From Zasmidium citrigriseum (Eukaryota > Ascomycota > Dothideomycetes > Mycosphaerellales > Mycosphaerellaceae): a stretch of DNA of 64,000 nt. Below are positions 49,632-60,189 of this stretch, piece after piece. The notes beneath the pieces were generated by a model. It did not search any database and was not told the DNA's origin. It was given only the letters and a program-made list of their open reading frames with translations. The DNA lies in contig NHNW01000015.1 of assembly GCA_002786025.1 (NCBI GenBank), forward strand, positions 496,001 to 560,000. Direction: 5' to 3'. The number at the start of each line of letters is the position of its first letter. The stretch's first letter is position 1. The position numbers and the translations under genes are program-made.

Positions 49632-50619
49632 ATCTGTCAAGTAGCAGTAACTCTCACAATGAACGCTGGTAATATCTTTGGGCGTCTTGTCCCTTGTGAC
49701 TCGCGTGGAGCTCGGGAACGTGACAGCCTCTCGGGCCTTGTACCTGCTTGAGGCAAAACAGGTTTCGTGGAATGATTTGGGATGATCCCTTCAGGCTGCA
49801 TTCGGGAGTGATGATGTTGCCTCAGCTACCGATGTATCCGATGCCGGGTGAGGCGGTGTGAAGGAGGCCGTGATCCGGCTTTGCTATCTCCATATTATCG
49901 AAGACTGTCTATGGTGTCGACGCGGTCGTACAACTGGTTTTCTGTGGTTGGTCTCCAGGAGGCTGGATTGATAAGAAGTGTTACACGGCGTGTTCAACGA
50001 GAAAAGGACGTCGGCGGTCAAGCGTTCTAGAACTGCCGAGCCTTAGCGCGATCTCACCCGCACGGCCCCGCGTTGACTTGCAGACCAATCGGGAAGGACC
50101 GACAGAGCATCGTCGCTCCACAAGCAGGAAATTCCAAAGGCCGACGAGCGCGAGCAAATCTCACCGTTACAACAGACGCCTCCCTCTCCCTTTCTCCTGC
50201 TACATAACCTCTTCGTCGCTCCAAAGCCCCGTGTTCTGTCCAAAGAACCACCCGCCAGCTGACCGTCTTTGTCCTGCTCTCCCCGAAGACCCTGCCGCGT
50301 TGCTTGCTTCTTGCCCGGATTTGACGTCCCGTCGGACAGCCGGGATTACAAACTACAAACTACACCTCCCACCACAGCCCTCACGCCTTTCCGCAGAACC
50401 GGCAACACGCGACCGCCACCCTCGCGACGTCACAAACACGGGACAAGTCGCGTGCGACTCACGCCCGGCTTCATAATTCCCGCCCACGCCTCGCTCTCCG
50501 ACTTGAGACCCTCGAGACCCTTTGCGACCTCCAGTATTACGCCATCCAACACGCAGAGTCGATATTTAGTGAGCGTGTGATCGGGAGCCTAGCGCAACAA
50601 TCAATCACACACCGCCAAA
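49632..50619. other. Long spacer upstream of small hypothetical gene
   Basis: Nearly 1 kb. The distal half (about 50050-50600) is C-rich and CT/CA-rich, resembling a long 5' UTR or promoter, with ORFs that look like shadows of that composition. No RNA gene is recognised. Confidence 0.35.
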
Positions 50620-50991
50620 ATGTTCCCAGTTGACACCCTCCACGCACAATACACCGAAGAGCGGGAAGCAGCAGAGGCGGCCAAGAGGTTAGCAAAGTTG
50701 CAAGAACAGCAGCTCAAGGCACAAACATCGCCACGCCCCAACAGCCTCAGTCAAGTCTTCTCGCAACGACCTGAGATGTCAAGACCGGCTTCATCGAGCG
50801 TCCTGGGCAATATCTTCCAAGGCTTTGTACGAGCAACGTCGCAACCTCCGAGCGAGAGGTCGACTGCGAGTGGCACATCCACACCTTGCCAAACCCCACC
50901 TGCTAAGGTCCTGACCCAGGCAGACATCGAGGCCGCTATGAACGCCGAGCGGAAGAAGGATACAGATATTGTGAGCTTTCGAGCGTGGTAG
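50620..50991 (+). CDS. Small conserved-looking hypothetical protein
   Basis: A 123-residue single-exon protein beginning MFPVDTLHAQYTEERE in a strong start context (gccaaaATG). The first 35 residues form an amphipathic, Ala/Glu/Lys/Arg/Gln-rich helix (EAAEAAKRLAKLQEQQLKAQ), likely coiled coil. A Ser/Pro/Thr-rich low-complexity middle carries possible phosphorylation sites. A second short helix (TQADIEAAMNAERKKD) ends at DIVSFRAW. There is no signal peptide or TM. Function unknown; the pattern suggests a small adaptor-like protein. A GTGAGC right after DI could be an intron donor, so the true C-terminus could differ. Confidence 0.55.
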   Translation: MFPVDTLHAQYTEEREAAEAAKRLAKLQEQQLKAQTSPRPNSLSQVFSQRPEMSRPASSSVLGNIFQGFVRATSQPPSERSTASGTSTPCQTPPAKVLTQADIEAAMNAERKKDTDIVSFRAW

Positions 50992-51475
50992 ACCTTGGAT
51001 CCGCTTCTATCCACATACGAACATTTCTATCTACGATTCTTACGACAAATACGATTGATCGCGCTTGAGCATGGAGCTATAGGCGCGTGACTGGATTTAG
51101 CGATGTTATGGCAGAGGGAGGCATGGGACAGGGAGATGAGGGTGAAGCAAAATTCTTATTAGTGATACCCAGTGCAAGCGGTATGGTGGTATTGCAGGCG
51201 TTCGACCACATCGATATCCGGATATGGCGTAATGGGTGCCGAGCAATCGGGATTGACATGGCATGGCATGCATTCGGCCGCATAATCAATGGAATGTTTT
51301 CACCTTCCGCATTCCTGGCTGGCTTTCGCGGACACGGTAAGCATCTTTGTTCGTCTCTTTATTGTCACTGCTTTCGGACAACGCCAAGGTCTATTCTATC
51401 TTGTGCTATCTTATCCCGTATCTCCCTCAAGTCAGTGATGCAACTGTCTTTCCTTGCAGACGTTCGAGCGAGAAG
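50992..51475. other. Spacer with possible 5' UTR intron
   Basis: About 480 bases. A pyrimidine-rich tract ending ctttccttgcag at about 51448-51459 lies some 16 bases before the next start codon and could be the acceptor of a 5' UTR intron. The frame upstream of 51476 is open but opens only at TTG. Confidence 0.35.
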
Positions 51476-53050
51476 ATGAGCAACCCAACTAGTGGGCCAC
51501 CACCCATGGCACAGGCTCATCAGCCTCCCCAAACACAGCAGCCTCGCGTGCCGCAAGAACAGCCTCAGACGTACGACAACGAGAAGCTCCCTTCTCCCAC
51601 CGCCGGTCCAAAGTCTCCTCAGCAGATCAGTCACAACCGCGATCCAACCGAGACCTCCATCGAAGGCCTCTCCGCAGGACCAGGACCCGAACCACTGAAT
51701 ATCATCATTCTCGGAGCGTCGTTCGGCGGTCTGTCTTGCGCACATCACTTCCTGGACTACACCCTCCACCGCCTGCGTACGACTTCCACCGCGCCCAACT
51801 ACCGCCTGATCATCATCTCACCCTCCACCCACATCTACTGGAACATCGGCGCACCCCGAGCCCTCGTCAAAGGCGGCCTCCTCAAACATGAAGACACCTT
51901 CATCGCCATCGAGCCCGGCTTCGCCCGCCACAAAGGCCTCGACTACACCATCATCCAAGGCAAAGCCCTCAACGTCGACCCCGACTCCCGCACCGTCAAG
52001 ATCGAATGCTTCAACTTCGAAGCCCAAAAACGCTGCTCCATCCTCCTCCCCCGCCGCAACAGCAAGTCCTTCCAGGGGCCCGCCTCCTCCCTCAATCGCA
52101 TCCAAACCCTCGACTACCACGCCCTGATCATGTGCACGGGCACCTCCGCCCACAGCGACCTCCTGTCCCTGCATGGCCCCCATCTCGAAACCGCCGACGC
52201 CCTCAACCGCTTCCACACGCAAGTCGCGCAGGCGAAATCCATCGTCATCTGCGGCGGCGGCACCTCAGGCGTCGAAGTCGCCGGGCAGCTAGCAACCTAC
52301 CTCAACCACACGCGCCACTTCCCCTTCCGCCGCCGCGTCAAAAACCCCAAACAAATCATCCTCATCACAGGCGGCGATCGCTGCTTACCAGGAATCCCCC
52401 AAAAATCCGTCGGCCTCGCCGCCGAGAAAATGCTCACGAAACTCGGCGTCGAAGTCAAACATAACGTCCGCGTCCTGAAAGCCCAGGAATGGTTCGATCA
52501 GACGGGAGCCACGCGCATAGACCTCTCGGACGATACGCAATTGATAGCGGACGTGTATGTAGCCTGCACAGGCGTCGGCCCGAACTCCGACTACGCCCCC
52601 GACTACCTGAAAGACGACCGCGGCTACATCCTCACCAACAACGCCACCATGCGCTGCGACCTCGCCGGCGACCGCGTCTACGCCCTCGGCGACGTGGCCT
52701 CCTACAGTCAAAACTACGTCCCCGACGTCTACGCCGCGGTCCCGGTGGTAATGCACAACATGCTCAACGACCTGCTCACGCACGAACTCCACCTCGCGTC
52801 GCCGTACGGCGGCAACGACGATAAAATCGAGCAGTTGGTCGATGAGGTTTATAACCAGCGGCCTAATGATAGCCAGCTTTGTCCGATTAGCCGGTTTGGC
52901 GGGGTGGGGATTTTGATGGGGTTGGTGTTGCCGAAGGTTATGGTGTATTTTTTGAAGGGGCATGATTATCGGGTTTGTAAGGCGAAGGGCGTGGTGGTTG
53001 ATGGGGGGAATCCTTATGCTGTGCCGGTTACGCCGGGGAAGTATGAGTAG
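51476..53050 (+). CDS. FSP1/AMID-like NAD(P)H:quinone-type flavoprotein
   Basis: A 524-residue single-exon protein. The first ~75 residues are a Pro/Gln/Ser-rich low-complexity leader. The FAD-binding Rossmann start follows (NIIILGASFGGLSCAHHF). Later come the second dinucleotide fold (IVICGGGTSGVEVAGQLA), the VYVACTGVGPNS block, and YALGDVASYSQNY, where the aspartate contacts the flavin. This is the pyridine-nucleotide-disulphide oxidoreductase class II fold of the AIFM2/FSP1 (AMID, NDI-like) group. There is no redox-active CxxxxC pair, so it is not a glutathione- or thioredoxin-reductase type enzyme. It probably passes electrons from NAD(P)H to a quinone or similar acceptor. A hydrophobic stretch near the C-terminus (GILMGLVLPKVMVYFL) could mediate membrane association. 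The first 1.3 kb is extremely C-rich on the coding strand, then G/T-rich. Confidence 0.85.
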   Translation: MSNPTSGPPPMAQAHQPPQTQQPRVPQEQPQTYDNEKLPSPTAGPKSPQQISHNRDPTETSIEGLSAGPGPEPLNIIILGASFGGLSCAHHFLDYTLHRLRTTSTAPNYRLIIISPSTHIYWNIGAPRALVKGGLLKHEDTFIAIEPGFARHKGLDYTIIQGKALNVDPDSRTVKIECFNFEAQKRCSILLPRRNSKSFQGPASSLNRIQTLDYHALIMCTGTSAHSDLLSLHGPHLETADALNRFHTQVAQAKSIVICGGGTSGVEVAGQLATYLNHTRHFPFRRRVKNPKQIILITGGDRCLPGIPQKSVGLAAEKMLTKLGVEVKHNVRVLKAQEWFDQTGATRIDLSDDTQLIADVYVACTGVGPNSDYAPDYLKDDRGYILTNNATMRCDLAGDRVYALGDVASYSQNYVPDVYAAVPVVMHNMLNDLLTHELHLASPYGGNDDKIEQLVDEVYNQRPNDSQLCPISRFGGVGILMGLVLPKVMVYFLKGHDYRVCKAKGVVVDGGNPYAVPVTPGKYE

Positions 53051-53300
53051 ATGGGGAGAGGGGAGGTAATGGGTTGGGAGGTTTGATAGATGGTGTTTTG
53101 ATTAGTTTTGATTTCTTTGCAATGACTCTATTGGCCTATCACATGTTCTTGCGTGTCGACGCCGCTCTGTGACGAGTGTTCGTTTGCTGAAGTCATTGAT
53201 TATCGCGCGAGACTTTGTCGTATGGTGCTCACTTCCTCCCGCGCCGGTTGTGGTCCATCTCATAGAGACGATAGCACCTCCAGGCTCTCCGCTCGCCGTA

Positions 53301-54092
53301 TCAGCTCGCTGCCGAAATCCCCCCTTTAGTAGACGTACTCGCAAGCCGCTCCCTCAAACTCTCCATCTCCTCGACCAAGACCCTCTCATCGCTCGTCTTC
53401 CTCGCAGAATCGAAATCAATGAGCGTAGCCTTATCTCCCACAACCAAGAAGTTGTGCTTGTTGATGTCGCCATGCACAATCCCCAAACCATGCAGCCTTG
53501 CTAGCACCGTCTGGCAAGCCTCATAATCCTCCTCGGACCCATGTCTCGCATTATCAACCCGGTCAATGATGAAGCCAATGACTCTGCCTTCTTCAGTAAT
53601 GTTGCCCAGGAACTTTGGGGCGATGTTCTGGTTCTCGATCCATTGATATGCAGCGCACTCTTGGTCCATGTACTCGACTTCCCAATCAAATGTCGCGAAT
53701 TTGGCTATCACGATTTCGGTGGAGCCGGGGAGCGTGGCTTCGTAGACGTTTGAGCGGAGTTGCGTGCCCAAGTTGAGGTCCAGATACTCGAATGATGTTG
53801 GATGCCATGTGCTCTGCACGCCGGGAAATTGGGTCCTGATGGAGGATTTGAAGAATGGGTTTCCGGACTCTGGGTGCCTCGTGATGTAGCCGTCGTTCCA
53901 GTCGCCTGGTGGGAAAGGAGGGAGAAGGGCGATGAGGGAGGGGCCGAAGCACATGGAGTCTTCGGAGTAGATTCCGGCGGCGATGGTGAGGTATTTGATG
54001 GAGGTGCCGTTGACTAGCAGTCGGAAGTAGCTGTCGTCTTCTGCGTCGACGCTGCATTGGAGGAGTTGAATGGTGTCTGTTGAGGTAGACAT
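53301..54092 (-). CDS. Protein-kinase-like (APH-type) phosphotransferase
   Basis: A 263-residue single-exon protein with a protein-kinase-like fold. VIAKFATFDWEVEY supplies the likely ATP-binding lysine and EYMDQECAAYQW a helix-C glutamate. GIVHGDINKHNFLV gives the catalytic aspartate and asparagine (HGDxxxxN) and TLIDFDSAR the metal-binding DFD. The pattern fits the aminoglycoside-phosphotransferase / lipopolysaccharide-kinase-like group common in filamentous fungi, often mislabelled alpha-galactosidase A. The substrate is unknown and may be a small molecule. The N-terminal ~110 residues, before the kinase-like core, are poorly recognised. Tail to tail with the FSP1-like gene (250 bp). Confidence 0.75.
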   Translation of the reverse strand: MSTSTDTIQLLQCSVDAEDDSYFRLLVNGTSIKYLTIAAGIYSEDSMCFGPSLIALLPPFPPGDWNDGYITRHPESGNPFFKSSIRTQFPGVQSTWHPTSFEYLDLNLGTQLRSNVYEATLPGSTEIVIAKFATFDWEVEYMDQECAAYQWIENQNIAPKFLGNITEEGRVIGFIIDRVDNARHGSEEDYEACQTVLARLHGLGIVHGDINKHNFLVVGDKATLIDFDSARKTSDERVLVEEMESLRERLASTSTKGGISAAS

Positions 54093-54521
54093 GGTGGACG
54101 TCCGAATTTGCGTCCTGATTGCACGGGGACTGGGTCGGTGCGGTGCTGATGTCGAGGTATCTTTCTCTAGGCGCCGCAGTCAGTGACTCTGGAGTTGCGG
54201 CACATGCTGCTAGGGTGAATACTCACCAATCACACGCCAGCTCAGACTGCCACTAGCAAGGCTGCAAGTCGCTCGATGCCCTGAAGTGGCATGTGACAAG
54301 TGTTTTGAAGATATGTCCTCGTTCTGAGACCCTATGAATACTCTCTTTTACATGCACTGAAGCCGCAGCTGTCGAGAATTGCTGCTCCTCTTCATGCTCC
54401 CCAACGCCTCGCTAAAGTATCAAAAAAGTCTTCCTTTCCCGAATCAATGGCTCGTCCCGTTCACCATGACGACCTCCTGGCTATTCTGACTCAACACGTC
54501 GAAGCTGGGTCCTTGCGTCTC
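54093..54521. other. Spacer between TAF6 end and kinase-like gene start
   Basis: About 430 bases with the kinase-like gene's promoter and the TAF6 3' flank. The plus-strand ORF at 54447-54677 overlaps the TAF6 3' end antisense and is not called. Confidence 0.4.
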
Positions 54522-55865
54522 CTAAACAGCAAGATCCCGCTCCAAGACCGCGTTGATCAGCGTCTGCCGTCCACTCTCGAACACCTTCGTGCCGATGACT
54601 TCACCCACAGCTTCCACAAGCCGCTCCTTCAGCGCATCGCCCTCGGGATGACCGTTCGTCTGTGCTGCGCCGACTGAGTCTTGCTCCAGGGTATCGAGAG
54701 CTCGCATAATAGCGTCCACGACCTTCTCTGCATCTGCTTTCTTGGCGTCATCCTTGATGCCTTCCGAGAGATGCACATCGTAGGCTTTGAGGTTGGGTAG
54801 GATGAGTGAGCGGACACCAGCAGAGCCCGCGATCATCGTAAGGCCCAAAACAGCGCCGTAGTGCGATCCGAATGGCTTATGCGAGTCGAGAAAATGCTTC
54901 AAGCAGGAGCGTGCGATTCTCGGCTTCAGAGTAGATGAGCTTGAACCGTATTTGCGCGCGATGCTTGAGAGCAAGCTGCTGGCGAATTGTCGTAGCGAGT
55001 AGTGAATGTCTCCGGCGTTGTTCGGTCCCAGATGCTTTCCGACCAAGCAGGTCAGGACTGAGGGGATGATGGATGGGACGTATGGTGCGATGTAGAGGCT
55101 GGGGTTTTCGAGCAGAGCTGCTAGGAGCTGCATGCTTTGTGTGAGGATGAAGATGGATTTGAGGTGGTGCGTGACTCTGTCGGCCACGAATTGGATGAAG
55201 TAGGGGATCAGCTGGTGCAGGCCAGGATCCGTCTGCAACGATGCGAATGCTGCTGCCCGGTACTCGTCGTTGGTCTCGTCCATGATGGCGGTGCATATCC
55301 GGTCGAAGTAGAGTTGGAGCTCCTTCGAGAGAACGTGCTTGACGAGTGGCTTGACCTGCACATTGTCGTTGCCGCTGACGGCTGCCAATGTATTCGCGTT
55401 CTGTCCCTTTGTCGCAAGCTCTTGATTCCGCTGATCGGCCTGGGTGGGATTCTGTGGTATGCTGGGCTGCACGCCTTCCACCGCCAGCCAATGCGCCGTG
55501 AAGCTGATCTCGCGCGGTACTTTGGGCAGCGGCGCATTGATGAGCTTCTCGAAATCCACCTCCTCGTCCTCGACGTAGAACAGCGGCTGGCCTGGACCTA
55601 TGGAGGCCTCGCCAAATCGAAGCGGCCGTGTCGACTCGTATCCGTATAGAGGCTCTACATTGAGCAGTCGCAGCGCTTGTGAGATGTCTTGAGTTGTGAG
55701 GGTTGTTCTTTTCGCATGTCGCATGAACTTGAGCGCCTCTTCCAGCACCTGGCTGATGCGGTATTCCACGTCTCTTGCCAAATGCTCTGCCACCTCGCGG
55801 TTCAGCGACGCGATGCCCACCGACTCGGCGACGTCGGTCACGTTCTCTGGGTTCCACACCGACAT
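54522..55865 (-). CDS. TAF6: TFIID/SAGA subunit TAF6
   Basis: A single exon of 447 residues. The N-terminal histone fold (about 5-70: NVTDVAESVGIASLNREVAEHLARD, then QVLEEALKFMRHAKRTTLT) is the H4-like fold that pairs with TAF9. A linker contains YGYESTRPLRFGEASIGPGQPLFYVEDEEVDF, a TAF6 hallmark. The C-terminal part (about 190-420) is the TAF6 HEAT domain (LVKHVLSKELQLYFDRICTA, HLKSIFILTQSMQLLAALLENP, DSHKPFGSHYGAVLGL). TAF6 is shared by TFIID and, in yeast, SAGA, so it is functionally linked to TRA1 at the other end of the window. Length is normal. Start accgacATGtcggtg read in reverse, with no upstream extension required. Confidence 0.96.
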   Translation of the reverse strand: MSVWNPENVTDVAESVGIASLNREVAEHLARDVEYRISQVLEEALKFMRHAKRTTLTTQDISQALRLLNVEPLYGYESTRPLRFGEASIGPGQPLFYVEDEEVDFEKLINAPLPKVPREISFTAHWLAVEGVQPSIPQNPTQADQRNQELATKGQNANTLAAVSGNDNVQVKPLVKHVLSKELQLYFDRICTAIMDETNDEYRAAAFASLQTDPGLHQLIPYFIQFVADRVTHHLKSIFILTQSMQLLAALLENPSLYIAPYVPSIIPSVLTCLVGKHLGPNNAGDIHYSLRQFASSLLSSIARKYGSSSSTLKPRIARSCLKHFLDSHKPFGSHYGAVLGLTMIAGSAGVRSLILPNLKAYDVHLSEGIKDDAKKADAEKVVDAIMRALDTLEQDSVGAAQTNGHPEGDALKERLVEAVGEVIGTKVFESGRQTLINAVLERDLAV

Positions 55866-58547
55866 CTTGCTACCGCCTCACGCGCGCCGCCGCGTTCTCC
55901 AGGTATGGTTTCCAGTTCGAGGTTGTCGCAAGTTGGCGGTCCAATAGGTTCAGTCTCGTCGCTTGGCCAATGATCGCAAAGTCCGGCTTGAAATGTAGGA
56001 TGTATCCGGATGATCGTATGGCCCTTCACTGTGACGAGATGGTTGGTCGCATGTGCTGTTCAGATGAAGTTGGTAGTGACTTCGAAAGTCACAGACCCTG
56101 CAAGTGAATGATCAGAGCTTAGCGCTGAGCGGCTGGGCCCGGAGTGGGCTGGAAGTCTCAGCTCACTCACTCCGACACGCCGACTTCACGTCCTTTCACT
56201 CTCCCAGTCAATTCACATTGCAGACGCATCACGTTGTCCGCGTGTCTAGTCATGGAATCGCTTCATGCGATATCTCACACTCTCCCTCATTGCGCACCTC
56301 GGCCAATCCCGAAGGCCAGGAATCACACCCTTTCAATGAAATTCCTCGTCTGATTGAAGATCACTGAGAGCATGTCTACTTGACTTGATCAATCACCTTG
56401 GCAAAAGACTGTGCACAGCAAACGACCGTCAAAGATGCGCTGTAAGGGATCGCTCGGGCGACATTCAAATGTCGGATGTGTTGGCCGTTGCCCCGCTCTA
56501 CGAGGCCAAACGCCCCCAAGCGCTCTCAGAAGGAAGGCAGCATCGCTCTAAGGGAAACAATTTTGAGAATCGAGTCGCAGTAGGAATCCTTCGCGACTAA
56601 TCGTGCGAGTCCATCAAGCGCCAAAAATGTTTGCATTCCACATCACAAAAATGACGGTGTTCCTTCCTCGCGAGGCCAGAAGAAACAACAAAAACAACAA
56701 ACCAAAAAGTCGAGCCCCGCGCTGACACAGCCCAGGTTCGAACTACGTCCATGCCTCATCAAAACCGCGAAACGAGAAAGCACCTCATTTCGAGGCGGCG
56801 AAGACGGACTTTCGAACGAAAACATTTCAAGTGCGCACGGCATTACCTGGATTCGAATCTACACCTGATCAAAACGACAAAAAGAAAGACCACACCTCAT
56901 TTTGAGGCAGGCTAGAGAAACTTCCGAACACAAGACTTTTCTGGTATATCTTCACATTGCTGTGATCAACCTTCTGTATTTTTCTCGTCTTTCTGGCGTG
57001 AACGGCGGGGGCCCGGGACAACTCTAGGCGTTGCGATCCGAAGCTCGTTAAGACGCTGTGGTGATAGCGAAGGCCTATTCCGCTACACCAGTGAACGCCC
57101 ACCCTTTTGCTCTAATTGGAGGACTGGGCCAAAGTTTGGAAATATAATGGTTGATTTGGTGCGAAGCCGAGGTTTGGCCGTGGGGGACTTGGGCCAATGA
57201 GTGGCTGGGGAGCTGGTGGGAGCAGCGTGCAGACGAGAGATCATCATTGGGAGTCGTTGGGAAAGTCACAAGGTATGCCATCCGAAACGCCTGTCGCTCT
57301 TGAACATGAGGATCATCTCTGCTTGAGATTCTTCGGTAGGTACTACACGGGAGTCGCATTGATCGCACAGGCAACCTTAAATCCTCTGCTCGCCGACACG
57401 GGCATCTGAACGGCCAACTTCCGTCCTCTTTTGGGCTGCATCGACAGCTGCATTGCGAATGCCGGCGTGGGCACCAGCATCTGGGTCACGCATTCTCTAT
57501 GACTGCTTCGAGAGCAGTCGGACTTGCTTCGGAATGCATGTGTGAGCCATGAGGCATCACAGACATCGTCGCTATCCCTACCTACGCCCTGGGAGTTTCG
57601 CCACAAGTCACGCAAATGCGAACGCGCTCTCTGTGTTGGACATGGAAGCATATACCACGGCATCTGATGGCTCTCGTCGCCCTTCAAGATGGAGAAGTTG
57701 CTTTTTTCGATGTCTACTTTAAGACGGTTTCTACATCTGGCATATTCATGATTGGGGTCTTCTGAAGGGCTAGGACAAACTACATGGCCAACAAAGTTTA
57801 CTCGAGCGTCTGGATCTGGAGTCGTCAGTATGTATGACTTATCGAACCAAAGGATGCTTTGCGAGAGAGCCCGTCTCAACGTATGAAATGTTCGGATGGT
57901 TCATTGCTAGACAAGTCATCTCAAGAGACATAGCATACGTCTGCGGAGTGCACATTTCTTGAGGCGCCTGAAGGAAAAACAGCAAATACGGTTTTGATCC
58001 GGCTTCAGCTATACCGACCAGGCCGGCTATCATTCGTTCATACAAGAGGCGCATTGCGATATCATGAATAGCTATACGCCCTTAGGGGATTTGGACACTC
58101 TTATGTCAGCGCTTCGGCGGCTTCGCTTTAGCTCTACCCACTCCCTTTCACCGCGAGAGGTAAAGCACATCGACGAAGTCTCGGAAAGAGTGGCATACGG
58201 ATGAGTAAACTACACTAAACAAAGCCAATGATCAAGTTCCTTGGTGTGCCGTATGAAACGATGATGGAAACTCTTTTCTTCGGGACACCCTGAGCTCAAA
58301 TGTGACTTGCGTTGTAGCATGTTTGACTGCTTCTTCCTACCTAAACAACCCTGCCCGGAGAAGGCATACTTGAGCCCCAGAAGACACGAACATGAGTGCG
58401 TAGTAACCTCAGAGAAAGGTCTTGTGAATCTTATGATAGACAGATAGACGCAAGCTCACTCGCCTTCTCATAGCGCATGCATAGACATGTGAGATAATGG
58501 CCACGAGCCTCTGTTCCCCTTCAAGATACATCTGACTCGCCCTCCCC
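55866..58547. other. Gene-poor interval
   Basis: About 2.7 kb with no gene I can support. It includes the TAF6 promoter, two diverged ~112-115 bp repeat units (about 56720-56945), and overlapping minus-strand frames at 57343-57879 and 57839-58054. These frames look weakly coding but have no recognised domain and no convincing splice link. Possibly degenerate gene remains. Confidence 0.4.
56720..56945. repeat. Two-unit diverged tandem repeat, ~112-115 bp
   Basis: Unit 1 (about 56720-56830) and unit 2 (about 56833-56945) share, in order, gg(t/a)ttcgaa, tgatcaaaac or catcaaaac, a purine run, cacctcattt(c/t)gaggc, and ac(t)ttc(c/g)gaac followed by acttttc/acatttc. The ggttcgaa blocks resemble a tRNA B box, but no cloverleaf can be drawn. 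Confidence 0.6.
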
Positions 58548-59488
58548 TCAATCATCAAGCCACAGTGTCTGAAGTCTGGCGCTGCAGAATGTGCAAGTTC
58601 CACGAGCTAGTCCGCAGTCACCACCCTTCTTGTGCTCCTCCTTCGTTCGCTGGAAGTTTTGAATCCTCTGTGTAACTTTGTCATCCTGCTCCTTGTCGGT
58701 TCCGATGTAACGACTGAGTTCACCCATATCCTGCAACCAGTCCTGGAGCCGATATTGAATGTCGTCGTGTTCCTCCTCCGTTCTGACAAGAACGTGTTGA
58801 ATAGAACGTGTTGAATAGAATCGTATAGACCACTGACGCACTCGCTTGGCTGAAGCACTGCCTTATGGGCAGCTGGGTCGGAATCCTCGTCAGTCCATAT
58901 CACGAAGTTCATCGTGATCTGGCTCGGTCTGTGCGTCAGCTTCATTTGGCGCCATGATGCCGTAGGAAGGAAGTAATACTTCAGGGCGGCGCGAGTGAGG
59001 GAGCTTGTGCTTCGAACGACCGTGTTCATATCGACAGCGGAGGTCTCACAGATGCCACAGGCAAAGTAGTGATGCGCAGCGGATGATCGATTTTTGACCG
59101 TGTAGAAGTCCCAACAGAGAGTGACATTCTCGTCATTGTCATCTTTGTCACTGTGGTTGATGCATGGCAAAGCGGGATGGAACTTTTCGTAGCCCAGTGG
59201 TCCTTCGAGTAGGAATTTGAGGCCGAAAGAGCGCTTTGGTGCATCTTCCGGGTCGTGTTGGAGCAGCATAACTCGCTGAAGCTTGAGTGAAGCATCAATT
59301 GCTGCTTTGAAAGTCTTGTTGACTCGCTGAAGGACAAAGAGATCCTTGATGCCTGTGCTGATGCTGTCTTCGTCGTCGGGGTCTCTGTCGTCGAGCTGGA
59401 GCAAGATGTTCTCGAGAAGCTCAGGCACAGCGAAGACTTTCGCGGCCATTTCGGAGGTCGAGTTGGTGTCGTTCAGAGGGGCAGACAT
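58548..59488 (-). pseudogene. F-box-like protein gene with frame-shifting 14-bp duplication
   Basis: From the ATG at 59488 the frame encodes a fungal F-box-type N-terminus (VFAVPELLENILLQLDD; DLFVLQRVNKTFKAAIDASLKLQRVMLL), the family that links substrates to SCF ubiquitin ligases. At 58791-58818 the 14-mer aacgtgttgaatag occurs twice in tandem. Reading past it, the frame becomes Arg/Ser/Thr-rich and stops at 58607. In the frame that would apply with a single copy, the sequence is an acidic, amphipathic, coil-like tail (VLVRTEEEHDDIQYRL...) ending at 58548 with a Cys motif (CGLARGTCTFC). This suggests a recent frame-disrupting duplication that truncates or alters the C-terminus. The F-box itself is intact, so a shortened product could still be made. 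Alternatively the duplication is a strain polymorphism or an assembly error. Confidence 0.6.
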
Positions 59489-60189
59489 TTTGAGAGCTGA
59501 GGTAGGTGCAGTCGCGGGCGGATTGCTTTGGTTCAGATGCTGTCGTCGGAAAGGTTTGCAGATGTCGGCAATCCGGGCGGGTCAAAAAGTCGCTGTCGGA
59601 GAGATCTGGAGAGACTGTGAGTTTGAGCAGGCTGCAAACAAGATGTTCGTGCTGGTTCCAGTTAGAAATGGAAAGAGCGACAACGCACGGACGCCCGCGT
59701 CACAGGCTTCCGTCACTTCCCCATTCACTTCACGAGAAGTCACGATCCAGGCTTCCATTTTCACGCCTGATTCATCTTGACACCAAACATAAACACTTCA
59801 TTTCATCCCAAGGAGATCGATAGTCAAACGCTCAATCTCGATCACCATCTCGTGTATCTTTTGGACCCAACATACGGCATAGACCAAGTTTGCCATCCTT
59901 GCATGCGACTTCACAGCCTTCTATATGAACCGCAGAAGCGAATTAGCATCTGGGAAAAGCCCTTAGAACGTTTGTTTGCACAGCATCAGAACTTTTCTGA
60001 AGAGGGTGAGATGGTAAAAGTTCAACAGCAATAACGCTCGCGAATGTGGGTTGACATCATAACTCCCGGGCTGTGTTTCCACAAAGGGGCAAATCATCCC
60101 CGACTTCAGTGTCAGTATATAAGCATGAAATGAGACCGCGTTCATCAGAGTGCTCCTCTCGTGTTTCCCTCCGAGTGCGACTGTCAAAG
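59489..60189. other. Divergent spacer F-box gene - cupin gene
   Basis: About 700 bases between divergent starts. No repeat or RNA gene is recognised. The cupin frame is open upstream to about 60073, with an alternative in-frame ATG at 60130. Confidence 0.4.

Noticed and set aside
56735..56860. Possible tRNA genes at ggttcgaa words
   Set aside because: The flanking bases do not form a T-stem on either strand and no acceptor stem or anticodon arm can be drawn.
57343..58054. Two overlapping minus-strand ORFs (178 and 71 codons)
   Set aside because: They look somewhat protein-like, but no credible GT-AG join links them, the longer one starts at TTG, and no family is recognised. A degenerate gene remains possible.
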